A stretch of DNA of 64,000 bases from Marinifilum fragile JCM 15579 (GCF_001310955.1 NZ_BAZX01000014.1:1-64000), one strand, 5' to 3'. Counted from the first letter of the stretch, positions 44,063 to 53,270 are shown. Notes: generated from the sequence alone by a model not told the origin. Program-made: numbers and translations.

Positions 44063-45823
44063 TTAGTTCATCATGATCTTCTCGCTGATGATTTCCTCAA
44101 GCTCTTTTTCGGATTTCTGAAATGATTCTGATTTAAATTCAGAGTAGTTCATCTGTTTGCAAACATTGATGATTCTCTTGAAGTATGGATTAACTTCTTC
44201 GAAGGTCTCAAAATTGAATTTTGCATGGTATACTCCAAGAACTTTCTTCATCATATACTGCTGCCTTTCTATTGAAGAAGAAGCATCAATCTTATCAAAT
44301 GCATCTTGCTGTAGAATTACAAAATCGATAACTTCTGATTTCCAGAATTCCTCATGATAATCAACTGGCACACCATCATCACCAAGAATATTGATCTGCT
44401 CATAAGCTTCTCTCCCCTTAATCAAAATATTCTTAGCCTGAAGTATATTATCAACCCACTCAGGAGAAACATTTTCCTTTATAAAATCCTGTAATTCCGG
44501 GTATTCAATATATTTCGAATAACTGTCAACAGCATCAATTGCCGGATATCTTTTTCTATCTGCTCTCTCCTGAGATAGGGCATAAAAACATCTTGCTGCT
44601 TTTTTGGTTGATTCGGTCACAGGTTCTTTCAGGTTACCACCAGCAGGTGAAACCGTTCCTACAAATGTTACCGAACCCGAATTGCCATTATTTAAAAACA
44701 CGAAACCGGCACGTGCATAAAAATTAGAGATGATAGCAGGCAAATCCATAGGGAATGCATCCGGACCAGGCAACTCTTCCATCCTGTTCGACATTTCACG
44801 TAAAGCCTGAGCCCAACGAGAAGTAGAGTCAGCAAGTAAAAGTATTTTTAAACCCATGGAACGATAATATTCTGCAATGGTCATTGCCGTATAAACCGAA
44901 GCTTCACGAGCAGCAACAGGCATATTCGAAGTATTTGCAATAATTGTGGTTCGCTCCATTAACTTTCTTCCGGTTCTTGGATCCTCTAATTCCGGGAATT
45001 CAGCAAAAATCTCAACCACCTCATTTGCACGTTCGCCACAAGCTGCAACAATAATCATATCAGCATCAGCTTGTTTCGAAAGGGCATGCTGCAATACAGT
45101 TTTTCCTGTTCCAAAAGGACCTGGAATAAAGCCTGTACCACCTTCTACAATTGGATTTAAACTATCGATTACACGAACTCCTGTTTCCATCAATTTGAAA
45201 GGACGCGGTTTTTCGCTATAAGATTTAATAGGCAGTTTCACAGGCCATTTCTGAACCATACAAACCGGAATCTCATTCCCATCTGCGTCTATCAATACCG
45301 CAATGGTATCATATATTTTATATTCCCCTTGCGCTACAATGCTTTTTACAGTGTAAGAGCCTTCAAACTTAAAGGGAACCATTATTTTATGCGGCATCCA
45401 GTTTTCCTTAACTTCACCCAACCATGAAGCAGCAACAACAGCATCGCCTTCTTTTGCAATAGGAGTAAACTCCCAAAGTTTATCATCATCCAAAGCAGCG
45501 GTGTAATCTCCCTTCTGAAGCATCACACCATCCATTTTATTCAAATCGTGCTGCAATCCATCATATATTTTAGATAGGATTCCCGGTCCTAGAGTCGCTT
45601 CCAGCATATGGCCGGTAAAAACCACTTCGGTTCCAGGTTTAAGTCCCCTGGTGCTTTCAAAAACCTGTATATATGTATTTTCCTTACTGATTCTAATGAC
45701 CTCTGCCATTAGTTTTACCTCGTTTGTGTGGATATAGCAAATCTCATTTTGCGAAACTGGTCCATCAACCTTAACCGTCACAAGATTGGCAATAATTCCA
45801 ACCACCTTTCCTTTTGTATTCAT
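44063..45823 (-). CDS. ntpA: V-type ATPase catalytic subunit A
   Basis: Protein of 586 residues. The P-loop GPFGTGKTV (about residue 240) and Walker B LLLADSTSRWAQALREMSNRMEELPG identify the catalytic subunit, which also has the family's large non-homologous insert before the P-loop (SWLGEVKENWMPHKIMVPF). It hydrolyses or makes ATP, coupled to ion flow through K and I. The order E, DUF2764, A, B, D, I, K matches the Bacteroidetes V-ATPase operon. Confidence 0.95.
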   Translation of the reverse strand: MNTKGKVVGIIANLVTVKVDGPVSQNEICYIHTNEVKLMAEVIRISKENTYIQVFESTRGLKPGTEVVFTGHMLEATLGPGILSKIYDGLQHDLNKMDGVMLQKGDYTAALDDDKLWEFTPIAKEGDAVVAASWLGEVKENWMPHKIMVPFKFEGSYTVKSIVAQGEYKIYDTIAVLIDADGNEIPVCMVQKWPVKLPIKSYSEKPRPFKLMETGVRVIDSLNPIVEGGTGFIPGPFGTGKTVLQHALSKQADADMIIVAACGERANEVVEIFAEFPELEDPRTGRKLMERTTIIANTSNMPVAAREASVYTAMTIAEYYRSMGLKILLLADSTSRWAQALREMSNRMEELPGPDAFPMDLPAIISNFYARAGFVFLNNGNSGSVTFVGTVSPAGGNLKEPVTESTKKAARCFYALSQERADRKRYPAIDAVDSYSKYIEYPELQDFIKENVSPEWVDNILQAKNILIKGREAYEQINILGDDGVPVDYHEEFWKSEVIDFVILQQDAFDKIDASSSIERQQYMMKKVLGVYHAKFNFETFEEVNPYFKRIINVCKQMNYSEFKSESFQKSEKELEEIISEKIMMN

Positions 45824-45874
45824 TGTAAGTTGTATTTTTTAAACCTTCCTAATTTTCAGCTGTTCTGCTATTTC

Positions 45875-46726
45875 TCAAGCTAAACTCTTCGGAGATTCAT
45901 AAGTACTTTTAAGATTATGAATCAATTTGGTAAACAGCTCCTTGCCTGATTCGTCATCAATTTTCATCCAACGATCAACCATCTCACATTTGATGATATA
46001 GGCCAGTATATTCTCAATCGTAAAATAATTGAACAGCGTTTGCTCATCAAGAAACTTCCATCTGATTAAATCCAACTCCTTCTCCTTTTCAGTGATGTCC
46101 ATATCAGATTCAGCAATCTGAAGGATTTCATCAGCATATGGAACATGCTCCAATAAATCTTCCGAATTTGAATAATCTGTCAAAAGATAGCTTAGCAATG
46201 ATTGGTTGTGGAAAGTGAAAATCAAATGTTTCCTTAGTTCGTAATTGTACTTTTTACAATTCACAGCCGTTAGAATATTCTTCATATTCAGATCAAACAG
46301 AAACCACCCTTTCAGAAATTTGTTCTTCGTCTTCAGCACATACTCATAATAGAATTCCTGTAGCTTATTCAAATCATTTTGCTGATCAATCTCCCTATTA
46401 AATTCCTTAAGTAAATCACGCATGTACTCAAGCAGACTTGTAGGCTCATTGATCTGCTGCTCTAAATATTCCTGGGTATAATTCCCCAGTGGAATAAATT
46501 CATCTTCTTCATTAAAAAGCAGATTCTGGAAGTTCTTATTGTCGTATTGCAAGTACAACAATTTCGCTAAATCATAATCCTTTGAATGAAGCTGTTCTGT
46601 AATTTCATTTTTAAACTGCAGACTTAAATCACCATCCCCTGCCTTTTTTCTTTCAAGAACCAAATCAGGAAGTCCGGATATCAAGCAGTAGTAACTTCTT
46701 TTAAATAATGTAAAATCCATATACAT
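45875..46726 (-). CDS. DUF2764 family, V-ATPase-associated protein
   Basis: Protein of 283 residues. The start MYMDFTLFKRSYYCLISGLPDL and the helical body match DUF2764, found in Bacteroidetes V-ATPase operons in the place where subunit C sits in other organisms. It probably plays that role at the base of the central stalk (inference from position). It is soluble and lies between subunits E and A. Confidence 0.88.
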   Translation of the reverse strand: MYMDFTLFKRSYYCLISGLPDLVLERKKAGDGDLSLQFKNEITEQLHSKDYDLAKLLYLQYDNKNFQNLLFNEEDEFIPLGNYTQEYLEQQINEPTSLLEYMRDLLKEFNREIDQQNDLNKLQEFYYEYVLKTKNKFLKGWFLFDLNMKNILTAVNCKKYNYELRKHLIFTFHNQSLLSYLLTDYSNSEDLLEHVPYADEILQIAESDMDITEKEKELDLIRWKFLDEQTLFNYFTIENILAYIIKCEMVDRWMKIDDESGKELFTKLIHNLKSTYESPKSLA

Positions 46727-46740
46727 TCTACTCCTACAGA

Positions 46741-47358
46741 TTAGTCAAAAATCAACTTCTTGGTCTTGTCTTTCAAATAGCTTTTAAAGTAGTTTTCAAA
46801 ACTCTCATCCGTGAAGTTAATGTGGTAACTACTGTCTTTAGGCGCAATCTTAAATCCATTTTTTATGGTTGGTATAAAGTTGATTTCCAAACCGGCATTT
46901 AATATCTCTTTTGCCTTCTCATTAAAAAACTTAGTCAAGTCTGCTTCATCATCCTTAGAAAGCAATAGATTAACGCTCATTGATTCTGCACTTTCGGGAT
47001 TCCATTTGTTAAGCATGCTAAGAATCATATTTTGCACAAAATCTTTATCCTTAAATGCCTCCTGTACCGTAGTTTCAACCTGGGCATTTACAATTTCATT
47101 TGAGATTTGATGCTTTAAAGAGCTTGTAAATTGTCGAGCGGCCAATTTTAATTCCGATTCTGTATTCTTTCTTACTTCTGATGCTTTCTCTTGCATTTGC
47201 TTGCTAAGCTCTGTTTCCATCTTTTTCGCAGATGCAATAATTCCCTCAGCTTCTTTTTTTGCTTTGCTGATAATTACCTCTGCTTCTTTCTTTGCCTCTT
47301 CAATACCTTCCAGATAAATCTTATCTGTTAATTGCTTTATTTTATCGTTTGTACTCAT
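46741..47358 (-). CDS. ntpE: V-type ATPase subunit E (peripheral stalk)
   Basis: Protein of 205 residues. A long, charged N-terminal coiled coil (EEAKKEAEVIISKAKKEAEG) is followed by a globular domain, typical of the peripheral stalk subunit. It is the first gene of the operon, 14 bases before the DUF2764 gene. No separate subunit G or H gene is seen, so E may work alone or with an unlinked partner. Confidence 0.88.
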   Translation of the reverse strand: MSTNDKIKQLTDKIYLEGIEEAKKEAEVIISKAKKEAEGIIASAKKMETELSKQMQEKASEVRKNTESELKLAARQFTSSLKHQISNEIVNAQVETTVQEAFKDKDFVQNMILSMLNKWNPESAESMSVNLLLSKDDEADLTKFFNEKAKEILNAGLEINFIPTIKNGFKIAPKDSSYHINFTDESFENYFKSYLKDKTKKLIFD

Positions 47359-47821
47359 AATGTATTAGTTTATAGTTGCACACTTCATGTCATCATTAAC
47401 TATCGGACAAGATCAAATTCACCAACAGATATTCTTTCTGTATAAAATTTATAGGATCAAGTTATCCGAAGCCAAAACAAGACACATCTTCTTGCTTATC
47501 AAGAACATTTGAAAAGGCCAGCAAATACAAGACTTACAGATCTTTTTTACATCAATAGTTTTGTTCTTATTCCTTTGAATTTTTGACTTGATGAAAGTAT
47601 ATGAAAAAGAAAGTCCTTAAAACAGGGGCATCCCCATTCCTTACATAGGGATTACCCTACTTTTTAGGCTCATACCCGGCAAAGAAACATCTGCTTCAAA
47701 AATGCCATTCATATGTATAGGCAAATCCACATTCGAAAAGAAGCCCCTTTACAAGCTCCTCAAATTTCCGTAACTTACTTTATCTATTGATTTTTAAGAT
47801 ATTAACTAAACTTAAACCAAA
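47359..47821. other. divergent intergenic region
   Basis: Should hold the V-ATPase promoter (minus) and the promoter of the CsgG-like gene (plus). I found no clear TTTG / TAnnTTTG pair for either. There are no genes and no strong hairpins. Confidence 0.3.
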
Positions 47822-48748
47822 ATGAAAAAATTCGGAAATCTAATCAAGATAGGTGCTCTGCTGATCTTGTTTTCTTTCATGGCTTTTAAAATATCAGCGC
47901 AACAACCACAAATCAAAAAGCGAATTGCAGTCTTTGTGTTTGAAGATAAAACTGATAAAAGTTGGAGATGGTGGAACAACAAAGGAGTTGGCGATGGAGT
48001 AAGTGATATGCTGACCACCGCACTGGTAAAATCAGGCAATTACAGGGTAATGGAACGTGCCGAAATTGATCGGATCCTGAATGAGCAAGATTTTGGTCAG
48101 TCTGGTAGAGTTACCCAACAAAGTGCAGCAAAAATGGGTCAGGTTTTGGGTGTTGAGATTGCTGTAATCGGATCGGTATCAGAATTTGGTTACAAAAAAG
48201 GAGAAACCGGCGGTGCTGTTAAAGGTTTAGGAATTGGTGTATCGAACCAGCAAGCTGTTGTTGGTGTTGATGTTCGCATGGTAAATACAAACACAGGAGA
48301 AATTATTACTGCTGAGAACGTTCGCAAAAAGAAATCGGCAAAAGGCCTAAAGTTGAGAACCAATAAACTCGCTTTTAAGGACCAAAAGGATTTTGATGAA
48401 TCATTGGTTGGAAAAGCAGCACGCGAAGCCATTGAGGATGTAGTAGCCATGATAGATAACAACGCCAATAACATTCCTTGGCAAGCCAAAGTTATCACCG
48501 AAAAAGGGGGTGTTGTGTTTATCAACTCAGGAGAAGCAGATGGTTTGCAAGTTGGTGATGTATTTGCCGTTTACAGCAAAGGAGAAGATCTGATTGATCC
48601 TGACACAGGCATTTCGTTGGGAAGTGTTGATACCAAAATTGGTGAAATCAAAATTACCGATGCCAGCGTAGGAAATGGAAAAGCTTCCAAATGTTCCATT
48701 GTGCAAGGAAGCGGATTTGCCAAAGGCAATTTTGTGAGGATGAAATAG
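47822..48748 (+). CDS. secreted CsgG/HfaB-family protein
   Basis: Protein of 308 residues with a signal peptide (cut after MAFKISAQ). Residues about 30-205 match the CsgG-like fold: KKRIAVFVFEDKTDKSWRWW, GVGDGVSDMLTTALVKSGNYRVMER, IGSVSEFGY, VGVDVRMVNTNTGEIITAE. In CsgG this fold forms an outer-membrane curli secretion pore. Here the lipobox cysteine is absent and no other curli genes are near, so a pore role is uncertain. The C-terminal 80 residues (VFINSGEADGLQVGDVFAVY) form a small extra beta domain. It is followed by its own terminator. Confidence 0.82.
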   Translation: MKKFGNLIKIGALLILFSFMAFKISAQQPQIKKRIAVFVFEDKTDKSWRWWNNKGVGDGVSDMLTTALVKSGNYRVMERAEIDRILNEQDFGQSGRVTQQSAAKMGQVLGVEIAVIGSVSEFGYKKGETGGAVKGLGIGVSNQQAVVGVDVRMVNTNTGEIITAENVRKKKSAKGLKLRTNKLAFKDQKDFDESLVGKAAREAIEDVVAMIDNNANNIPWQAKVITEKGGVVFINSGEADGLQVGDVFAVYSKGEDLIDPDTGISLGSVDTKIGEIKITDASVGNGKASKCSIVQGSGFAKGNFVRMK

Positions 48749-48780
48749 TGTATTCTGATGAAATAACAAAATCAAAAATA

Positions 48781-48822
48781 AAGCCTTAAATGCTTGTGAA
48801 CTCACATACTTTTAAGGCTTTT
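48781..48822. terminator. terminator after the CsgG-like gene
   Basis: AAGCCTTAAA (48781-48790) / TTTAAGGCTT (48811-48820), A-rich before and T-rich after. The loop is 20 bases and has a smaller stem of its own. Confidence 0.7.
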
Positions 48823-48983
48823 ATCGTATTTTTTTGAAATATTACTTGGTTGTGAAATGGTTACTTTTGTTGGCAACCGTTCTATTTATCGCAGTATATT
48901 ACATGATATTTATTTCCTATCAGTAAGCCACAAGAAAGGATTCTTGCGGCAGCGGTGGGTTTCTGCATTACATAGCACCCGCT

Positions 48984-48998
48984 GTTACAGGCAGTTAT
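48984..48998. repeat. mirrored cassette end, left
   Basis: GTTACAGGCAGTTAT is the inverted partner (14 of 15) of the sequence at 49725-49739. It overlaps the stop codon of the gene at 48995. The sequence to its left (48865-48983) is GC-richer and contains short complementary blocks, as expected for a folded recombination site, although the palindrome is weak. Confidence 0.55.
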
Positions 48999-49726
48999 TC
49001 TTCACAAATTTCAGTGTTAATAAATTCAAAATCCTCTGAAATAACGTACTTACCTGCAGTCCATGTCTTCAAGTTTATTTTATAATACTTTTTGTTTCTG
49101 TGATTCCAAGTTCTTAATAGTGTCACCTTTTCTTCTTTGAAATTTTGATTTTTTTTGAATTTATACACATTAGAATTATCGAATATCCCTTTGAAATAGA
49201 TCATTTTAAATTGAGGTACGAAGCCAAAGTCTTTGTTTTCATTTTCTTTGACTTGCTTTTGAAATTCGGAATCCGTTATTTTTTTGTCTATCCAAGCAGT
49301 CAATATTTTTCCAAATTCATCATCTTTTCTCTTATCATAATCATCCAGTAGATATAGAGCCTCATTTTTTTTAAGAAATGTCCACTTTCTCATGTATTGA
49401 ATAATTATGGTCCCATTATTCTGGGTCCGTGTAGGATAGCATAATACATTGAAATTTTCTTTTTTTATGGTTTTCTTTAAGGTTTTGATGTTCTCTGCTA
49501 CAGAACTTCCTCGTGAATAAATGATAATTGTGTCTCCTATCGTTTTTCTATAAGCATGCATGTCATTACAATTAATGAAATGCTCAAACCCTTCTGGACT
49601 AGACGGAGAGTTAAAAACAATATTGTTTGTTTTAATCCACTCTTGAAGTTTAACTTTTTCTGAACTTTGGCCAAAAGAGAAGGTGCTACAAATAACTAAA
49701 AATGTATAAATTATGAGTTTTTTCAT
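48995..49726 (-). CDS. secreted protein of unknown function filling a cassette
   Basis: I choose the ATG at 49726 (MKKLIIYTFLVICSTFSFGQ, a clear signal peptide); the longer upstream frame reads through the boundary element. The protein has 243 residues. Its lysine- and aromatic-rich mature part has segments such as DTIIIYSRGSSVAENIKTLKK and WTFLKKNEALYLLDDYDKRKDD. I do not recognise the family. The gene fills the space between two inverted 15-bp ends so tightly that its stop and start codons lie in them. Confidence 0.6.
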   Translation of the reverse strand: MKKLIIYTFLVICSTFSFGQSSEKVKLQEWIKTNNIVFNSPSSPEGFEHFINCNDMHAYRKTIGDTIIIYSRGSSVAENIKTLKKTIKKENFNVLCYPTRTQNNGTIIIQYMRKWTFLKKNEALYLLDDYDKRKDDEFGKILTAWIDKKITDSEFQKQVKENENKDFGFVPQFKMIYFKGIFDNSNVYKFKKNQNFKEEKVTLLRTWNHRNKKYYKINLKTWTAGKYVISEDFEFINTEICEE

Positions 49727-49871
49727 AATTGCCTGTAACGTTTCGCGGGTATAGCGTCGTGCCGCTTTAACCATTGGTTTGTTCTTTAGTGTTCTATCGT
49801 TAAAATTCTCCCTTTCCTTATCAATTCTCAGGGGCTGCTGCATGCGATATGTATCCAATGCTATACGCTTT
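49725..49871. repeat. mirrored cassette end, right, with palindromic flank
   Basis: ATAATTGCCTGTAAC (49725-49739) mirrors 48984-48998. Beyond it, CGCGGGTATAGCG (near 49743) and GCTATACGC (near 49861) can pair as outer arms of a hairpin of about 125 bases. The overall plan resembles the element at 4348-4482. Confidence 0.5.
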
Positions 49872-50546
49872 TTATGATTTAGCAATTGCATACACTTGAC
49901 ATGGTTTTCCTGTAGAAGGATTACTAATGTCTATTTTGATTCTGATATTGGTTATTAATTCAGCAATAGTCTGATTCATGAAAATGTTTTCTACAACAAA
50001 ACAGCCATTTGTTTCACATTTCTTATCAAACCTGATATGCTCATCGCCATGATTTCCAATACCACAAGAATCTATTAAAATAAATTTTGGTTCTAAAGAC
50101 AAAATATAATCAAGAACTGTTTCTGATAGAAAAGTATTTGCTTCACCGTATTCTTTTGTACCATATTCAAATTTATTTAAGACGTCTGTATATAGAATTA
50201 ATGCTTTACCTCGAATATTCCTCTTTTCTATTTCATTAATTTCAGGCATACAGTTAAAGCATCTAATCAATTCCACTTCTAATTCATATTCTGATTCTTT
50301 GGGTGAAACTGTATAACAATCAATATGTGTTCCAATATGTCCTAAAGCATTTACAGAATCTGATTGTCTTTTCGCCCATAAATAGGATGGGTGCTCTTTT
50401 GATAGTTCTAAACTTAATTTATGTATCACTTCTTTGTTTTTTATTGCCCATAACGGATGGGTATATAAAACGTTGCGCATTTTGAAGCACAAACTTATCA
50501 AGCTGCTAAGCCGTTTATTAAATATTATTTCGTCCAAATCACTCAC
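49872..50546 (-). CDS. cyclase-family (kynurenine formamidase-like) protein
   Basis: Protein of 224 residues, or 202 from the ATG at 50480 (MRNVLYTHPLWAIKN). HIGTHIDCYT is the H-x-G-T-H-x-D metal-binding motif of the cyclase family (PF04199-type metal hydrolases), followed by ALILYTDVLNK and LETVLDYILSLEPKFILIDSCGIGNHG, where relatives place further ligands. These enzymes hydrolyse N-formylkynurenine or similar amides. It lies in the accessory patch with no pathway partner, so the substrate is unknown. Confidence 0.7.
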   Translation of the reverse strand: MSDLDEIIFNKRLSSLISLCFKMRNVLYTHPLWAIKNKEVIHKLSLELSKEHPSYLWAKRQSDSVNALGHIGTHIDCYTVSPKESEYELEVELIRCFNCMPEINEIEKRNIRGKALILYTDVLNKFEYGTKEYGEANTFLSETVLDYILSLEPKFILIDSCGIGNHGDEHIRFDKKCETNGCFVVENIFMNQTIAELITNIRIKIDISNPSTGKPCQVYAIAKS

Positions 50547-50583
50547 TATCAGTCCGATGTTTTATGACCGCGTGAAAACTGCT

Positions 50584-51204
50584 TTAATTCTTAATCTCTT
50601 TAGCAAACTCCTCAATATCTACCCAGTAAAAACTTTCTTCATCAACTTGCCAAATCCATCTTAATTCTTCAAAAAGAATGACCATGAAATTATGATATTT
50701 CCGATAAAAAGTTGCTAACGACATTTTATCATCAGAAATTCTTTTAGAGTCAACATGATTTCTTCTATGTCTCATATAACTTAAATGTTGTCCAATTTCT
50801 TTAGGTACTTTCTGGTCATAGAACACAATATCAAATCCTAAATTATCTTTGTATCCATTTTCTATTCTATTCTTTCTATTTCTTAATAATTTTTCGACTT
50901 CCTCTTTTATTATTATATCCGTCTTTTTTAAGGAACCTTTGCATTTAAATGATTCATAATTCTCGTATATCCCTGTTTCTTGAAATATTGAACTCCTTTC
51001 AATCATTTTAATATAAAACTCATATAAATGAGCCAAAAAATCTGAATATGAATTGTAGCAAAGTATTCGGTTTCTTTTAATGTCTTTACCTGATGGATTA
51101 CTTAAGTAATAATTAAATGAAATATATGCATCCATGCATCTGTAATATTCATGGTCTAATGCTTTTTGCACCAAAGCTTTTTTCTTTCTACTGATACTCA
51201 TCAA
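50584..51204 (-). CDS. HEPN-like protein, candidate RNase
   Basis: Protein of 206 residues, helical, with no signal peptide. MRHRRNHVD contains Arg145-x4-His150, the RxxxxH motif of HEPN ribonucleases (RNH form). Long helices on both sides (EEVEKLLRNRKNRIENG and RKYHNFMVILFEELRWIW) fit the HEPN bundle. HEPN proteins are common toxins and defence effectors. It lies 11 bases after the stop of the next gene, so the two form a pair. The assignment rests on one short motif and the helical profile. Confidence 0.5.
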   Translation of the reverse strand: MMSISRKKKALVQKALDHEYYRCMDAYISFNYYLSNPSGKDIKRNRILCYNSYSDFLAHLYEFYIKMIERSSIFQETGIYENYESFKCKGSLKKTDIIIKEEVEKLLRNRKNRIENGYKDNLGFDIVFYDQKVPKEIGQHLSYMRHRRNHVDSKRISDDKMSLATFYRKYHNFMVILFEELRWIWQVDEESFYWVDIEEFAKEIKN

Positions 51205-51215
51205 TTTGTTCTTTT

Positions 51216-52058
51216 TTAATTACTCTTTAATAAAATCTTATCGAATGCAAATGAATTATCACTTCCGAAATCATCTTCAAATAATAAAAGTCCATCAATG
51301 CCAATAGGTAGAATCTTAGTTAATTCAGAAAATGAACCATCATTATTTAAAAATGGTATTATTGTTTTCATATGAATTGCATCAAAAAACACTTTGTTAA
51401 TTGCCAGTAATACTCGCCCATCTAGTCCTGAGACTCCATTTGTACCAAACTTATCAAATAATTTATACTTAATCTTGCTTATAAAAATATCATCATCTTG
51501 ATTTGGGTCGAAAAATTCAGAGATATCAAATTGCTTATTTGGCATATATACCTCTATATGGATTTTATTTTCCTCGGCGTCACTAATAGAAATATCAATA
51601 TCTTTTTTCTTTCCATTATTTTGCTGTATAAACTTACTTTCAAAACCAACAGAATATCCATTGTTTTTAAGTTCTGATGCTAATGATAATTCGCTTAAGG
51701 TCGCAAGAAAATTGAATGTTTCAAGATTTATCAATTTATTCTTAAAACTTCTATTATTCTTTAATTCTGGAAATATGGTTAGAAATTTTTCTGTTTTATT
51801 AAGCAGTCTATTGTAGTGTTCAAATAAAGAGTCTTTTCTTGATTTTTCAATTCCAAATCCATGCATTACAGAAGTATTCAAAATATTCAATTTGGTATTT
51901 TCTCCTAAAAGGAATTCTTGAAAATCATCAAAACTTTTCATTTTTAATTCCCACTTCTCGAAATCTGTATTACTTATAAGTTCCCTTAAATTAGGAAATC
52001 TAAATATTGCTAATTTAGCAAATCGAATACACTCATTAACATCTTTAAATATCCCCAC
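51216..52058 (-). CDS. unknown protein with restriction-nuclease-like strand motif, partner of the HEPN-like gene
   Basis: Protein of 280 residues. The centre has a helix with glutamates (LSELSLASELKNNGYSVGFESKF), then KKKDIDISI and IHIEVYMP, a layout close to PD-(D/E)XK folds: acid in the helix, Asp in the first strand and Glu in the second. The usual lysine is replaced by Tyr, so it may be an inactive or divergent nuclease, or the resemblance may be accidental. It is the first gene of the two-gene unit with the HEPN-like protein. Its left promoter region carries a 14-bp palindrome. Confidence 0.45.
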   Translation of the reverse strand: MGIFKDVNECIRFAKLAIFRFPNLRELISNTDFEKWELKMKSFDDFQEFLLGENTKLNILNTSVMHGFGIEKSRKDSLFEHYNRLLNKTEKFLTIFPELKNNRSFKNKLINLETFNFLATLSELSLASELKNNGYSVGFESKFIQQNNGKKKDIDISISDAEENKIHIEVYMPNKQFDISEFFDPNQDDDIFISKIKYKLFDKFGTNGVSGLDGRVLLAINKVFFDAIHMKTIIPFLNNDGSFSELTKILPIGIDGLLLFEDDFGSDNSFAFDKILLKSN

Positions 52059-52083
52059 TTAGTTTATTTTTATTCCATATAAC

Positions 52084-52097
52084 GTGCATTAATGCAC
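52084..52097. repeat. 14-bp perfect palindrome
   Basis: GTGCATTAATGCAC lies 26 bases upstream of the HEPN-unit start, preceded by ATAAC. It could be an operator for the pair or part of another cassette boundary; GATGCACTAATT at 52124-52135 repeats one half. Confidence 0.55.
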
Positions 52098-52239
52098 TTT
52101 ACCCCTCCCAAAATGGTGTATAAGATGCACTAATTACTTTCCGCCAATGAAAGTACAAAACAATAATCCTTCAACAAAGTATTCCTATGATTAATTTACA
52201 GACATTATAATAGGATCGTTTTTCTTCGCAACGCATGGC

Positions 52240-52595
52240 TACGCTCCCATTAAAAGCTGAACTTTTAATGTTATTTCCTGAGCTTTCAACCTTAAATCCT
52301 GTTCTTTTAATCTTAATTCTTGTGTTTTCAATGTTGAAAGCTGAGTCTGCAACATTGCAAGCTGAGGTTTCAATATTAAAAGTTCAGCTTTCAACGTTAA
52401 AAGTTGACTTTTCAATGAAAAAGCATACCCCTTAGGCATAAAAACAACTACCAAAACCATTAAAACTTGAGTTTTCAACATTAAAACCTCAGCTTTTAAC
52501 GTTGCAAGCTCTATTTTCAACCTTAATATGTCAACTTTTAACATTAAAAGTTCATGTTTTTACGTTAAATCTTCAGCTTTTAACGCGAATCATTA
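52240..52595. repeat. 21-bp tandem array of self-complementary units, about 14 units
   Basis: Units fit CAGCTTTTAACGTTAAAAGT with a 21-base period, in two blocks (52258-52430 and 52469-52590) split by a short unrelated insert. The core CTTTTAACGTTAAAAG is a perfect palindrome, so both strands read as 7-residue repeats (TLKAEVL, MLKTQVL and the like on the minus strand; TLQAEVS, ILKVQLS on the plus). That would look like a leucine-heptad coiled coil on either strand, but there is no start context, and the property follows from the palindrome. It lies 240 bases upstream of the 52838 gene. Confidence 0.85.
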
Positions 52596-52837
52596 AACAT
52601 TCACTCTACATTTTTCTCATATTTCAATTAAATTTTAGCTATGCAATTTCAAACCACACAATATAGCAAGCTCCCACCAGACCTACAATACAATCACAAT
52701 TACAACACAAACAGCATATAAATATTCATAAGTTTATTAATTTAAATCGATTTTAAATTTCATAAAAACAATATGATTATAATTAATCGGTATTAATTTT
52801 TGTTAAATTAGATTGTCTAAATAAAAATTAAAATAAG
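52596..52837. other. AT-rich spacer upstream of the coiled-coil protein
   Basis: No gene. TAAATTAGATTGTCTAAATA near 52802 is in promoter position but does not match TAnnTTTG exactly. Confidence 0.3.
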
Positions 52838-53194
52838 ATGGCACGTATAAAAATCAAAGGCAATGCTAATTCATTAGCTAGTTTATTCGCTGACATTAAA
52901 CGAAAAAATGATGCAGATGGTGAAGCTAGCTTATTAAATCCAGTAATCGACATTACCGCAATTGAAGGAAAGGTAAACAACATGATCGATTATCAGAAAA
53001 AAGCAGATGATGCAAATCGATTAAAAGAAGAAATGAATGAACAAAAAACGAAGATGGCTAAAGAAATCATTAATGATATCAAGCAAATTCGTGATTTGTT
53101 GAAAGCTCATTACCCAAATGACATCAAAAAGCTGGGTGCATGGGGATTCATAATCGATGAAGTAAGCAAGAAAACAGAGGAAGAACCTGTATAA
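52838..53194 (+). CDS. small coiled-coil protein of unknown function
   Basis: Protein of 118 residues with a long charged helix (YQKKADDANRLKEEMNEQKTKM) and a C-terminal AHYPNDIKKLGAWGFIIDEVS segment. The N-terminus, MARIKIKGNANSLASLFADIKRK, looks like an amphipathic start. There is no signal peptide. I do not recognise a named family. It is monocistronic with a strong terminator. It is the third helical protein in the window lying next to a 21-bp array. Confidence 0.6.
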   Translation: MARIKIKGNANSLASLFADIKRKNDADGEASLLNPVIDITAIEGKVNNMIDYQKKADDANRLKEEMNEQKTKMAKEIINDIKQIRDLLKAHYPNDIKKLGAWGFIIDEVSKKTEEEPV

Positions 53195-53215
53195 TTACAA
53201 GTACTTCTGAAAAGC

Positions 53216-53249
53216 AAAAGGATGGCAGATTAATTTCTGCCATCCTTTT
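53216..53249. terminator. bidirectional terminator
   Basis: AAAAGGATGGCAGA / TCTGCCATCCTTTT perfect stem with a 6-base loop, between convergent genes ending at 53194 and 53271. Confidence 0.88.
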
Positions 53250-53270
53250 GTTTATAAATAGAAGAACATT

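Noticed and set aside
52239..52544. Leucine-zipper-like protein on either strand
   Set aside because: The heptad pattern follows from a 21-base palindromic unit and appears equally on both strands; no start context, terminator or operon supports it.
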